A stretch of DNA of 64,000 bases from Cryobacterium arcticum (lineage in GTDB: Bacteria; Actinomycetota; Actinomycetes; Actinomycetales; Microbacteriaceae): the NCBI RefSeq assembly GCF_003185895.1, contig NZ_QHLY01000004.1, positions 1-64,000 on the forward strand, in the 5' to 3' direction. Shown piece after piece: positions 1-9,091 of this stretch (within the stretch, counting starts at the first letter, position 1; every line of letters starts with the position of its first letter). The position numbers and the translations under genes are program-made. Under the pieces are notes generated by a model. That model was not told the DNA's origin, ran no database searches, and worked only from the letters and a program-made list of their open reading frames with translations.

Positions 1-86
1 TCACATTCCGAACCCGGAAGCTAAGACTCTTTGCGCCGATGGTACTGCAGGGGGGACCCTGTGGGAGAGTAGGACACCGCCGGACT
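1..86 (+). rRNA. rrf: 5S ribosomal RNA, 3' portion (partial)
   Basis: The first 86 bases match the 3' two thirds of an actinobacterial 5S rRNA: the conserved CCGAACCCGGAAGCTAAG stretch at about 8-25, the GCCGATGGTACTG block at 35-47, and the closing GTGGGAGAGTAGG block at 61-73. The 5' end lies before the window. A terminator hairpin follows at once, so this is the distal end of an rrn operon transcribed rightwards. Confidence 0.95.
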
Positions 87-103
87 TAACTTAGCAACAA
101 CAG

Positions 104-130
104 AAAAGCCACCCCACCGGGGTGGCTTTT
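104..130 (+). terminator. rho-independent terminator of the rrn operon
   Basis: A perfect 12-bp inverted repeat, AAAAGCCACCCC then ACC then GGGGTGGCTTTT, forms a hairpin flanked by an A-tract and a T-tract. It lies 18 bp after the 5S rRNA. The A/T tracts on both sides would let it work on either strand. Confidence 0.93.
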
Positions 131-153
131 CTGCGTTTAACCCCCACCCCATC

Positions 154-800
154 CCGCGAGCCGTGAGTAAAGCACCAGGATGAGCGCGTTTTCGGGGCTT
201 ACCTCACAGCTCGCGAACCACGGCAACCCGCGCGACGACCCCCGAGGGCGCACCACCCGCCGGTCGAGCCCGTCGAGACCCCGTGACCCGGCCTACCCAA
301 CGCAAAGGCGCTCGTCACCCGGTCTTGACGAGCTCGACCAGCGAGGCGGGCGCGACCCACACACATCCGCGAGCTGTGAGCAAAGCACCAGGATGAGCGC
401 GTTTTCGGGGCTTACCTCACACCTCGCGAACCACGGCAACCCGTGCGACGACCCCGGAAAGGGCACCACCCGCTGGTCGAGCCTGTCGAGACCCCTTGAG
501 CCGGCCTACCCACCGTCACCTCACGCCCGTCACCGGGTCTCGACGAGCTCGACCAGCGAGGCGGGCGCGACCCACACACATCCGCGAGCTGTGAGACAAG
601 CACCAGAACACACGAGTTTTCGGGGCTTGCCTCACAGCTCGCGAACCACGGCAGCCGTTGAGAACCGCGCGACGACCCCGGAACACGACCCTCCGCTGGT
701 CGAGCCTGTCGAGACCACGCGAAACGGACTGCCCAACGTACCCCACGCCCCGTCACCGGGTCTCGACACGTCCGACCAGCGGGACGGGCGCGACCCGCCG
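154..800. repeat. three tandem ~214-bp units, each with two inverted repeats
   Basis: Units begin at about 154, 367 and 582 (periods 213 and 215 bp), each opening with CCGCGAG. Each unit has two parts. The first is a palindrome with outer arms GCGAGCTGTGAG and CTCACAGCTCGCG around an inner AAGCACCAG...GGGGCTT pair. The second is a spaced pair CTGGTCGAGCCTGTCGAGACC-like and GGTCTCGACGAGCTCGACCAG-like about 45 bp apart, followed by GGCGGGCGCGACCC. The third unit is the most diverged. The array fills the roughly 700 bp between the 5S terminator and the convergent RDD gene. Reading frames that cross it have no recognisable product, so I see no gene here. Confidence 0.9.
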
Positions 801-839
801 AACAGCGAGGCGGGCACGTCCGGCGGGGTGCAGCGGGGG

Positions 840-1694
840 TTAGCGGTCGGGGAAGCCGTGGGGGTGGCCGGTGAGGACGGGAGACAGCGTGTCCAGGCGG
901 CCACGCTCGAGCAGGTGGCTGGTGTACTCGCGGTTGCGTCGTACATCGGCCACGCCGATGAGCAGGTATTCCGCCGGCACCGGCGGGAGCGGCGAGACGA
1001 ACGGCGCCACCTCGGCGGCGAGGCTCTCGGCCAGTCGCACCCGGGTGGTGGGGGAGAGTTGGTGAGCCTGGCGCAGGAACTGCGCCACCCGACGGGAGAG
1101 CCGGTCCGGCAGGCGTGCGACGTCCACCGTGGCCGCCCAGGACTCGAGCACGGGCGGCAGTACGAACGTGGGTTCGCTGAACCGTGGCACGCGTTCGTGT
1201 TGGCTGTACGTGCCGGCGAGCAGGTCGCCCAACCGCTTCGACCGGGAGTTCAACAGCGCGCAGGTCACTGCGAGTCCGCCGAAGGTGAGGAAGATCTCAA
1301 TCACGCCCATCAGCGCGCGGATGAAGGAGTGTCGCAGGCTGATCGCGCCGCCGTCGTCCCGCACGATGCGCGCCCCGATCGCCCACCGCCCCAGCGACCG
1401 GCCGCGGGAGACCGATTCCACCACCATGGGCACGACCAGGAGCGAGAATACGAGCCCCGAGATCGCCAGCGCCTGGGCCAATGCCTCGTCGATGCCGTCG
1501 CCGAACAGCAGCGAGACCACGAGCGCCATCAGCAGGAAGAACCCGACGTAGGCGAGCCAATCGATCATGGTTCCCGCGCCACGCAGGATCACGCTGGCCG
1601 GCCGAACGTCCAGCGCAACGGCCTCGCCGGTGACAAGCTCGTGCTCGATCAGGGAATCTTCACCATGATCGGCCGCTTTCCAGGGCTGCGCCAT
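840..1694 (-). CDS. RDD family membrane protein
   Basis: 284 residues. The N-terminal half has three or four hydrophobic segments (about residues 40-140) with the family pattern: an early Arg-Asp-type stretch near VALDVRPASVILRGAG, and GRSLGRWAIGARIVRDDG before the third segment. The C-terminal half is soluble and rich in Leu/Arg. RDD proteins are integral membrane proteins of mostly unknown role, some proposed as ion exchangers. The ATG at 1694 is only 8 bp from the divergent SpoIIM-like gene, so the promoters must overlap the opposite coding starts. RDD, SpoIIM, DUF58 and MoxR genes are often neighbours in Actinobacteria, so it probably belongs to the same functional module as 2786-8269. 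The family is clear; the function is not known. Confidence 0.85.
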   Translation of the reverse strand: MAQPWKAADHGEDSLIEHELVTGEAVALDVRPASVILRGAGTMIDWLAYVGFFLLMALVVSLLFGDGIDEALAQALAISGLVFSLLVVPMVVESVSRGRSLGRWAIGARIVRDDGGAISLRHSFIRALMGVIEIFLTFGGLAVTCALLNSRSKRLGDLLAGTYSQHERVPRFSEPTFVLPPVLESWAATVDVARLPDRLSRRVAQFLRQAHQLSPTTRVRLAESLAAEVAPFVSPLPPVPAEYLLIGVADVRRNREYTSHLLERGRLDTLSPVLTGHPHGFPDR

Positions 1695-1702
1695 GTCTAC
1701 TA

Positions 1703-2707
1703 TTGAACCAGATGGATCTCGACGCGTATTCAGCGGCGCACCGCGCCGAGTGGGACCGCCTGACCGAACTCGGTCGTCGGCGGCAGCTCAGCGGTGCCCA
1801 ATCCGATGAACTTATCCAGGGCTACCAGGCCGGAGCCACCCAATTGTCGGTGATCAAGACCGCGGCCGGCTCCACCGTGCAGGGCGACAGGCTTTCGGTG
1901 ATCCTGTCCCGGGCGCGGCTGCGTTTCACCGGCACGGGCACGAACGTGCTCTCCCAGCTGCCGACCTTCTTCCTCGCCCAGTTGCCGGCGGCGCTCTACC
2001 GACTCCGCTGGCTCACCCTGGCCGTCGCGGCGTCGACCGCGATCATCGCCACCCTCTACGCCGTGTGGGCCACGAACAACCCGCAGGTGCTCGCCAACTT
2101 CGGTAGCCCGGCCGAACTCGCCCAACTCGCCAACCAGAACTTCGTCGGGTACTACTCTGAGAACCCAGCGGCCTCGTTCGCCGGTCGGGTGTGGACCAAC
2201 AATGCCTGGGTTGCCGCGCAGTGCATCGCATTCGGCATCCTCGGCGTGTATGTGCCGTACATCGTGCTGCAGAACGCCCAGAACCTGGGCGTGACGGCGG
2301 CTGTGATGTTCGCCTACGACCAGGGCGACACGTTCTTCCTCTACATCGCCCCGCACGGCCTGCTCGAGCTGACCGCGATCTTCGTGGCCGCCGCTGCGGG
2401 CCTGCGCATCTTCTGGGCCTGGATCGCCCCGGGGCCGCGCACCCGCGGTCAGGCCCTGGCCGAAGACGCGCGCGCCCTGTTCACCGTGGCCATCGGGCTG
2501 GTGTTCGTGCTCTTCGTCTCCGGCATCCTCGAGGGTTTCGTCACGCCGGCACCCTGGCCGTGGCCGGTGAAGATCGGCATCGGCGCGCTGGCGCTGATCG
2601 CCTTCCTCGCCTACATGCTCGTCCTCGGCGGCCGGGCCTGGCGGGCCGGCCAGACCGGTGACCTCGCCGAATTCGAGGCCGGCAGTCCACGGGTCTTCGC
2701 GGGCTAG
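1703..2707 (+). CDS. stage II sporulation protein M-like (SpoIIM/DUF95) membrane protein
   Basis: 334 residues. A soluble N-terminal region opens with DLDAYSAAHRAEWDRLTEL and an RLSVILSRARLRFTGT-like helix. Five or so membrane segments follow, the first near residues 104-125. The central NNAWVAAQCIAFGILGVYVP and APHGLLELTAIFVAAAAGLRI stretches are the SpoIIM signature. In Bacillus SpoIIM acts in septal peptidoglycan remodelling. In non-sporulating Actinobacteria the role is unknown, but the gene usually sits beside RDD/MoxR/DUF58 genes. The start is a TTG at 1703; an ATG at 1712, three codons in, is an equally good choice and would fit a leaderless transcript. It is convergent with the DUF58 gene across a palindrome. 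Confidence 0.85.
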   Translation: MNQMDLDAYSAAHRAEWDRLTELGRRRQLSGAQSDELIQGYQAGATQLSVIKTAAGSTVQGDRLSVILSRARLRFTGTGTNVLSQLPTFFLAQLPAALYRLRWLTLAVAASTAIIATLYAVWATNNPQVLANFGSPAELAQLANQNFVGYYSENPAASFAGRVWTNNAWVAAQCIAFGILGVYVPYIVLQNAQNLGVTAAVMFAYDQGDTFFLYIAPHGLLELTAIFVAAAAGLRIFWAWIAPGPRTRGQALAEDARALFTVAIGLVFVLFVSGILEGFVTPAPWPWPVKIGIGALALIAFLAYMLVLGGRAWRAGQTGDLAEFEAGSPRVFAG

Positions 2708-2713
2708 TCACTT

Positions 2714-2778
2714 CCGCGAACTGTGAGCTAAGCCCCCAAACTCTCATGTTTTAGGTGCCTTGCTCACGGCTCGCGAAC
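2714..2778. repeat. dispersed palindrome, family A, single copy
   Basis: Outer arms CCGCGAACTGTGAG (2714-2727) and CTCACGGCTCGCG (2763-2775) enclose inner arms AAGCCCCCAAA and TTTTAGGTGCCTT. The same arms occur at 33721-33785 and, in tandem, at 154-800. It lies between convergent stop codons (SpoIIM-like at 2707, DUF58 at 2786). Confidence 0.85.
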
Positions 2779-2785
2779 CGGAGGG

Positions 2786-4093
2786 CTAGAGTCGGCCGGC
2801 GGCCTTGAGGGCGATGTACCGGTCCGCCAGCGCCGGCGGCAACTGTTCGGGTGAGCCCGTCACCACGTCTGCTCCGAGCTGCCGCACCGCGGCCGCCACC
2901 CGGGCCGAGTCCAGCATGGTGCGCTCGGCCGACGCCGCTCGGTAGAGGTCTTCCCGGTTCGACCGGTCCCGCACGAGATCGACCACGGCCGGGTCGGTGA
3001 CGGATGCGACCACCACGGTGTGCCGCTGGGTGAGCTGCCCGAGAACCGACAGCAGCCCGGTCGACGCGCCAGGAGCATCCATCGGGGTGATCAGCACCAC
3101 GAGGGCATGCTGCCCGGTGATCGCCCGAATCTGTCCCGGCACGGCGGTCCAGTCGATCTCGATGAGTTCGGGTTCGATCAAGGCCATTCCGTCGACCATG
3201 CGGCTGAGCAGTTCGGCCCCGGATGCGCCCTGCACGCGGGCGCGCACCCGGCGGTCCCAGGCCAGGAAGTCCACCCGGTCGCCGGCCGTCGACGCCAGGG
3301 CGGCCAGAAGCAGCGCTGCCTCGAACGCGGTGTCGAGGCGGGGCTCGTCGACTACCCGTGCGGCCGAGGTGCGGCCGGTGTCGATCACGATCACGATTCG
3401 CCGGTCACGCTCCGGCCGCCAGGTGCGTACAACGACATCGTTGCGCCGGGCGGTGGCCCGCCAGTCGATCGATCGAACGTCGTCGCCGCGAACGTACTCG
3501 CGCAGGGAATCGAACTCAGTGCCCTGCCCGCGCACGAGCACGCTCGTGCGGCCGTCCAGTTCCTTGAGCCGGCTGATCCTGGACGGCAGGTGCTTGCGGG
3601 AGTGGAACGGCGGTAGGACCCGGATGCGCGCGGGCGCGAGCAGGGTGGCCTGCCGGGCCCACAGCCCGAACGGCCCGGTCGAGCGAATCGTGACATGCGC
3701 TGCGGTGCGCTCACCGCGCCGGTACGGCCGGAGGGTGAGGGACAGCATCCGGCGCTCACCCGGCGGCAGGACGATCGCGGTGCGGTTGTTGCCCGCCCCC
3801 GCGGACGGCTGCCAGGCGTCGCGCACGATGCCGCGCAGCCGGCGCCGGCCCTCGTTGGAGAGGTAAAGCTCGCTGGTGACTTCTTCGCCCAACCGCACCC
3901 GGCTGGGCAGCACGCGGGAAATACCGACCCGGCGGGGCGATGCGGCCAGGGCGAGGTCGATCCCGCCCAGCACCAGAGCGAGCAGCAGCCAGCCGCCGAG
4001 CACGGCCAGGGCCTCCTCGGGGGTACCCCCGAGCAGCACGATCGGCACGACGCCGAGGGCGACGAGGAGGACGAAACGGCCGGTCAGCGTCAT
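2786..4093 (-). CDS. DUF58 domain-containing protein
   Basis: 435 residues. Two N-terminal membrane segments (about 5-25 and 32-50) are followed by a soluble region. The DUF58 core is explicit around residues 190-230: GTEFDSLREYVRGDDVRSID then WRATARRNDVVVRTWRPE, running into a vWA-like IVIVIDTGRTSA strand. DUF58 proteins are nearly always encoded with MoxR AAA+ ATPases and are thought to be their vWA-type partners in envelope or protein-complex maturation. It is the last gene of the minus-strand operon and starts 3 bp after the moxR stop codon. The ATG at 4093 opens a signal-anchor-like hydrophobic segment. Confidence 0.92.
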   Translation of the reverse strand: MTLTGRFVLLVALGVVPIVLLGGTPEEALAVLGGWLLLALVLGGIDLALAASPRRVGISRVLPSRVRLGEEVTSELYLSNEGRRRLRGIVRDAWQPSAGAGNNRTAIVLPPGERRMLSLTLRPYRRGERTAAHVTIRSTGPFGLWARQATLLAPARIRVLPPFHSRKHLPSRISRLKELDGRTSVLVRGQGTEFDSLREYVRGDDVRSIDWRATARRNDVVVRTWRPERDRRIVIVIDTGRTSAARVVDEPRLDTAFEAALLLAALASTAGDRVDFLAWDRRVRARVQGASGAELLSRMVDGMALIEPELIEIDWTAVPGQIRAITGQHALVVLITPMDAPGASTGLLSVLGQLTQRHTVVVASVTDPAVVDLVRDRSNREDLYRAASAERTMLDSARVAAAVRQLGADVVTGSPEQLPPALADRYIALKAAGRL

Positions 4094-4096
4094 CGT

Positions 4097-5118
<1,022 letters not shown>

Positions 5119-5122
<4 letters not shown>

Positions 5123-6381
5123 GGTTCCATTCTTCCGGTTGACGGAGGGGATGCGGGGGAGTCGCCGGCACCGGGCGCTGAGCCCGGCGGCCGGGCGGCG
5201 AGCACCGTGGCGCTTTCGAGGTCGTCGATGGCGTCCGAGAGGGTCATCATGGCGGCGTCGCCGGCCGGCTCCTCGCCGACGAGGACCGCGTGCACCCGGT
5301 CGGGGGAGCGCCCGGTGAGAGCGGCGACGGAGCGGATCACTTGGTCGAGGGGCGCCGTGCGGGGAAGCCCGGCCGCCTGCGCCATCCGGGTGATCGCCCC
5401 CATCCGGAGTGCGTCGATCGCCCGCAGGCGGGCGTTGCCGCGGGCGTAGAGCCGGGCGCGCCCCTCCATGGTCTCGCTGGCCCGCACGACCACCGGCAGG
5501 TTCTCGGCCACGAGCGGGCCGAACCGGCGGCCACGCCACACCATGGCGGCAGCGGTGACGACGAACAGGAGCAGCAGCACCGGCGTCACCCAGCCCGGCG
5601 TGAGCGCGCCCAGCGAGGGCGGGCCGGTCACCGGCACATCCGCCAGGGTGGGCAGGTACCAGACCAGGGTGTCCTCGGTGCCGAGGAGGTTGAGGGCCAG
5701 GGCGGCGTTACCGAAGCTGGCGATGGTCTCATTGGCGAAAACGGCGGTGTCGGCCACCAGGGTGAGCGTGTGGTCGGCCGTGACCCGTTCAATCACGGAA
5801 TATGCCGCGTCGCCGCTCGGGAAGCAGCCGGTGTAGCCGGCGGCGTCCGAGGGCAGTCCGAGGGTCTTGCCGCCGGGTGAGATCGTCCCGGCGCGCTCCG
5901 CCGCGGCAACCGGGCAGTCGGCGTCGAGGGAATCGGCCGTGGAGACCCCGCCGAATCCGACCCCGGGCGCCAGAGCCTGCAGGGCGGTGAAGTCCGGGTC
6001 GACCAGCACGGTGTGCCGGGCGAGGCCGGGGAGGTCGGCCAGCTGCTCCGAACTGAGATACCCGGATGCGTCGGTGACGAACAACGTCGCGTTCCCGGCC
6101 TTCCCGGTTGCGTCCGCAGCCTCCTGCAGGGTGTTCACCGGAACGACGGTGACGCCCTGCTGGCGGAGCACCTCGACGACCGCCATGCCGCCCACCGGTG
6201 CGGGGTTGTCGGCGGCGAGCGGAGGACCCGCTGTGCCGCCGGCACCGGCGAAGAGGAAGGCGATGATCGCCACGACGATCGCGCCCGCACCGGCCACCAG
6301 CCAGAATGCCGAGCGGCGAAGTGCGGCGCGGATGGTGGGGGTGCTTGACCGGGCGGAGAAAGTCGGCGTGGCGGTGCTCAC
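5119..6381 (-). CDS. DUF4350 domain-containing membrane protein
   Basis: 420 residues. One N-terminal membrane segment lies at about 25-48. An extracytoplasmic region follows that contains the DUF4350 fold (GMAVVEVLRQQGVTVVPVNT, then ATLFVTDASGYLSSEQLADL). A second membrane segment lies near 265-285 (GWVTPVLLLLFVVTAAAMVW), then a cytoplasmic tail with the FGPLVAENLPVVVRASETME pattern typical of these proteins. The domain resembles a GATase/ThuA-like fold, but no enzymatic activity is established. It overlaps both neighbours by 4 bp, so it is translationally coupled inside the MoxR operon. Function in the module is unknown. Confidence 0.85.
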
Positions 6382-7049
6382 CGGGTCACCAACGCCGCCG
6401 GCTGTGTCGATGCCGGGCGGGCGGCGCGGAGATCGAGGTCAAGGGCGGTCAGTGCGCGATAGCCCGGTTCGGAGCCCTCAGCGCCCAGATATCGAACGCT
6501 CTCGAACACACTCGCGCTCTCCTGCAACCGGCCGCGTTCGGTGGGGAAGGCCGTGGCCGCCAGCTCGGCCACCGTATGGGCCGTCGTGCCGGGGGTGGGT
6601 CGCACTATGGTGCGTTCGGCCAGGCCCTGGGCAATGGCCCGGAACGCCTCTTCGCTCGCCAGTGCCCAGTCGCCGGCGGTCGCCGCAGCGGCTGCCGCCC
6701 GCCGGATCTGGTCGGCGGTGCGGCGGTCGTCGGCGGTGAACAGCCCGGCCGCCTGGGCGCGGCGCCGAGCGCGCCGGGGCAGCCCGAAGATCAGGATGGC
6801 GGCAACCAGCAGGCCGACGGCAACCAGGGTGGCGACCACGGGAACCCAGGCGGTGCTGCCGTCGCCGACGAACGACAACGACGAGAACCAGTCCAGGATG
6901 GCCTGGGACAGCCGGTCGAACCAGGTGGGCTGGGCCGCTTGATAGGGGGCTTTGGCGAGCTCGTCCCGCAACCACTGCTGGGCTTCCGGCGCGTCGGGAT
7001 CGACCGGGATCCCCGACCACACCCCGCCGAGCGCCCCCAATGCGATCAT
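6378..7049 (-). CDS. DUF4129 domain-containing protein
   Basis: 223 residues. A short N-terminal hydrophobic stretch and one clear membrane segment (about 72-92, VVATLVAVGLLVAAILIFGL) precede a cytoplasmic C-terminal DUF4129 domain: TADQIRRAAAAAATAGDWAL, ASEEAFRAIAQGLAERTIV, then the TPGTTAHTVAELAATAFP motif. In other bacteria DUF4129 is the C-terminal part of transglutaminase-like membrane proteins encoded beside MoxR and DUF58; here it is a stand-alone small protein. It overlaps the preceding and following genes by 4 bp each. Confidence 0.88.
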   Translation of the reverse strand: MIALGALGGVWSGIPVDPDAPEAQQWLRDELAKAPYQAAQPTWFDRLSQAILDWFSSLSFVGDGSTAWVPVVATLVAVGLLVAAILIFGLPRRARRRAQAAGLFTADDRRTADQIRRAAAAAATAGDWALASEEAFRAIAQGLAERTIVRPTPGTTAHTVAELAATAFPTERGRLQESASVFESVRYLGAEGSEPGYRALTALDLDLRAARPASTQPAALVTR

Positions 7050-8269
7050 GCCCAGGGCGACCCGGGGTCGGGCCGGCCGGCCTCGGCCCCGGGCAGATCG
7101 CCGCCGCCGACGAGATACGGGTCGGTCACGCCACTGCCGGGAGCCGCTTCGACGAAACGCTGCAGTTCGAGGTCGAGGCCTTCCTTACGCATCCGCAGGT
7201 CGATATAGACCAGGGCGACCGCGGCGGACTGCACGACGGCCGCGACCGCGCCAAAGACCAGGCTGATCAGGATGGTGAGGATGTAGAGGATGCCGGCTGG
7301 GATGTAGGCCTCGAAGCTGGCGTTGGGGTCGATCAGGCTGATCACCACGCTGAACAGCAGCGAGAGCGGGGTGGCCACGATCTGGGCCACGACATTGACG
7401 ATCAGGGCGATGAGCCAGAGTACGCCGAGGGTGCGCCAGAAGAAGCCGCCCGTGAGCGACCAGGACCGGCGGATCGACTGCCGGATGCCGAGGCGCTCGA
7501 GCACGATCAGGCTCGGCACCACGGCGGTCTTCGTGCTGATCCAGGCGGCCAGCACGATCAGGCCGAGCCCACCGAAGACGCCGACGAGTACGGCCAGTGC
7601 GATCCACGCGCCGCCCAACAGGGCGCAGACGAAGACCAGGCCGCCGACGAGCAGCACCCCGACGAGCAGTGCCGCCGTCAGGAGCAGGGTCCATCCGACC
7701 AACGGCCAGACCCGGCTGCCCACCCGGCGCCACAGCGCCATCATCCGAAGCTTCTCGCCCAGGGTGGCCCTGGCCACCTCCTGCACGATGATTCCCTGCA
7801 GCAGGGCAGACGCCACCACCGCCAGGGCCATCGGGATCAGGGCGGAGAGCACGATGGTGAGCACGGCGCCGGCCTCGACGGCGTCCTGCTCGTCGACGGG
7901 GGCGGACGCCACCCGGCTGAGCGCGAAGAAACTGACAGCGCCCACGGTGACGAGGGTGACCAGCACAATGGCGGCCTGCACGAGCAGGGCGCTGCCGAAC
8001 GTCGCCTTGGGGTTGCGGCGCAGAACCTGGAACGGCGCCCCGAGCAGGGTGCCGAAACCGAGCGGCCGCAGCGGGATCAGGCCCGGCTTGGGCGGCGGGG
8101 TCCACGCCGGTGGTGGGGTGCTGGCCCCGTAGCCGCCGCCGGGCGGAGGTGTCGGTGGCGAGGCCGGCGGCGGGAAGGCGGGGGGCGTGGGCGGGCCCGA
8201 TGGGGCGTACTCGCCGTAGCGGGGTACGCCGGGAGGGGTGGTCGGGGGGTGCCAGTCTGGGTCCGTCAC
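7046..8269 (-). CDS. glycerophosphoryl diester phosphodiesterase membrane domain-like protein
   Basis: 407 residues from a GTG at 8269. The first 85 or so residues are a low-complexity Pro/Gly-rich cytoplasmic segment (PPTPPAFPPPASPPTPPPGG). It ends in PLGFGTLLGAPFQVLRRNPK, which leads into about six membrane segments. This layout matches the actinobacterial family annotated as GDPD membrane-domain proteins; there is no phosphodiesterase domain, so no enzyme activity is implied. It is the first gene of the five-gene operon with DUF4129, DUF4350, MoxR and DUF58. The start was chosen because the upstream extension in this frame would run through the mtrA promoter and coding region on the other strand. 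Confidence 0.75.
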   Translation of the reverse strand: MTDPDWHPPTTPPGVPRYGEYAPSGPPTPPAFPPPASPPTPPPGGGYGASTPPPAWTPPPKPGLIPLRPLGFGTLLGAPFQVLRRNPKATFGSALLVQAAIVLVTLVTVGAVSFFALSRVASAPVDEQDAVEAGAVLTIVLSALIPMALAVVASALLQGIIVQEVARATLGEKLRMMALWRRVGSRVWPLVGWTLLLTAALLVGVLLVGGLVFVCALLGGAWIALAVLVGVFGGLGLIVLAAWISTKTAVVPSLIVLERLGIRQSIRRSWSLTGGFFWRTLGVLWLIALIVNVVAQIVATPLSLLFSVVISLIDPNASFEAYIPAGILYILTILISLVFGAVAAVVQSAAVALVYIDLRMRKEGLDLELQRFVEAAPGSGVTDPYLVGGGDLPGAEAGRPDPGSPWA

Positions 8270-8334
8270 GCCTCCATGCTGGCATACCCGCGCGCCATGC
8301 GGGGCGCTGTCAGAAATCTTGCGGCCGTGTCGAC

Positions 8335-8340
8335 TATTCT
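8335..8340 (+). promoter_or_regulatory. candidate -10 element for mtrA
   Basis: TATTCT lies 62 bp before the mtrA start in the divergent region between the MoxR operon and mtrA. No convincing -35 box is visible at the usual spacing, so this is tentative. Confidence 0.3.
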
Positions 8341-8402
8341 GGTGCCAGAGATTGCCCGCGTACTGCGCGTAATTGCCCGGTGACCGGGCGGAAAACGGAT
8401 GT

Positions 8403-9083
8403 ATGAACTCACGCATTTTGGTTGTCGACGATGACCCCGCACTGGCTGAGATGATCGGCATCGTTTTGCAGGGGGAGGGCTTCGAGCCGCACTTCTGCGC
8501 CGACGGCTCGCTCGCGCTCGACGCCTTCCACAGTGTCGCGCCCGATCTGGTGCTGCTCGACCTGATGCTGCCCGGCCTCGACGGTATCGAAGTGTGCAGC
8601 CTGATCAGAGCCGAATCCGGCACGCCCATCATCATGCTGACGGCGAAGTCCGACACCACGGATGTCGTGAAGGGCCTGGAATCGGGCGCCGACGACTACA
8701 TGGTCAAACCGTTCAATCCCAAGGAACTCGTCGCCCGCATCCGCACCCGGCTGCGCCCGGTGCCGGTGGAGACGCCCGCCAGCCTGCAGATCGGCGACCT
8801 CATCGTGGATGCTGCCGGCCACGAGGTCAAGCGCGGCGACCAGAGCATCAACCTCACGCCGTTGGAGTTCGACCTGCTCCTCGCGCTGGCGTCCAAGCCG
8901 CAGCAGGTGTTCACCAGGGAGATGCTCCTCGAACAGGTCTGGGGATACCACTACAAGGCTGACACCCGACTGGTGAACGTGCACGTGCAGCGGCTGCGCG
9001 CGAAGGTCGAAGACGACCCGGACAACCCGCGCATCGTGATGACAGTGCGCGGTGTCGGCTACCGGGCCGGCGCGGCCGGCTAG
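8403..9083 (+). CDS. mtrA: MtrA, OmpR-family response regulator
   Basis: 226 residues, close to the 228 of the mycobacterial protein. The receiver domain (1-120) has the acidic pair at D9/D10, the phospho-acceptor D53 in LVLLDLMLPG, and K102 in DDYMVKPFNPKEL. The DNA-binding winged helix (about 130-226) reads LTPLEFDLLLALASKPQQVF and ADTRLVNVHVQRLRAKVEDD. MtrA controls cell-wall, division and replication-linked genes in Actinobacteria and is phosphorylated by MtrB, encoded 8 bp downstream. ATG 8403 matches family N-termini (RILVVDDD); a TTG at 8373 in frame would add ten unconserved residues. There is no strong Shine-Dalgarno sequence. Confidence 0.97.
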   Translation: MNSRILVVDDDPALAEMIGIVLQGEGFEPHFCADGSLALDAFHSVAPDLVLLDLMLPGLDGIEVCSLIRAESGTPIIMLTAKSDTTDVVKGLESGADDYMVKPFNPKELVARIRTRLRPVPVETPASLQIGDLIVDAAGHEVKRGDQSINLTPLEFDLLLALASKPQQVFTREMLLEQVWGYHYKADTRLVNVHVQRLRAKVEDDPDNPRIVMTVRGVGYRAGAAG

Positions 9084-9091
9084 GTTCCCCG

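Noticed and set aside
180..1706. Open frame of 508 codons through the tandem repeats and over the RDD gene
   Set aside because: It translates the palindromic repeats and the antisense strand of the RDD gene. The repeated peptide blocks mirror the DNA units and match no protein family.
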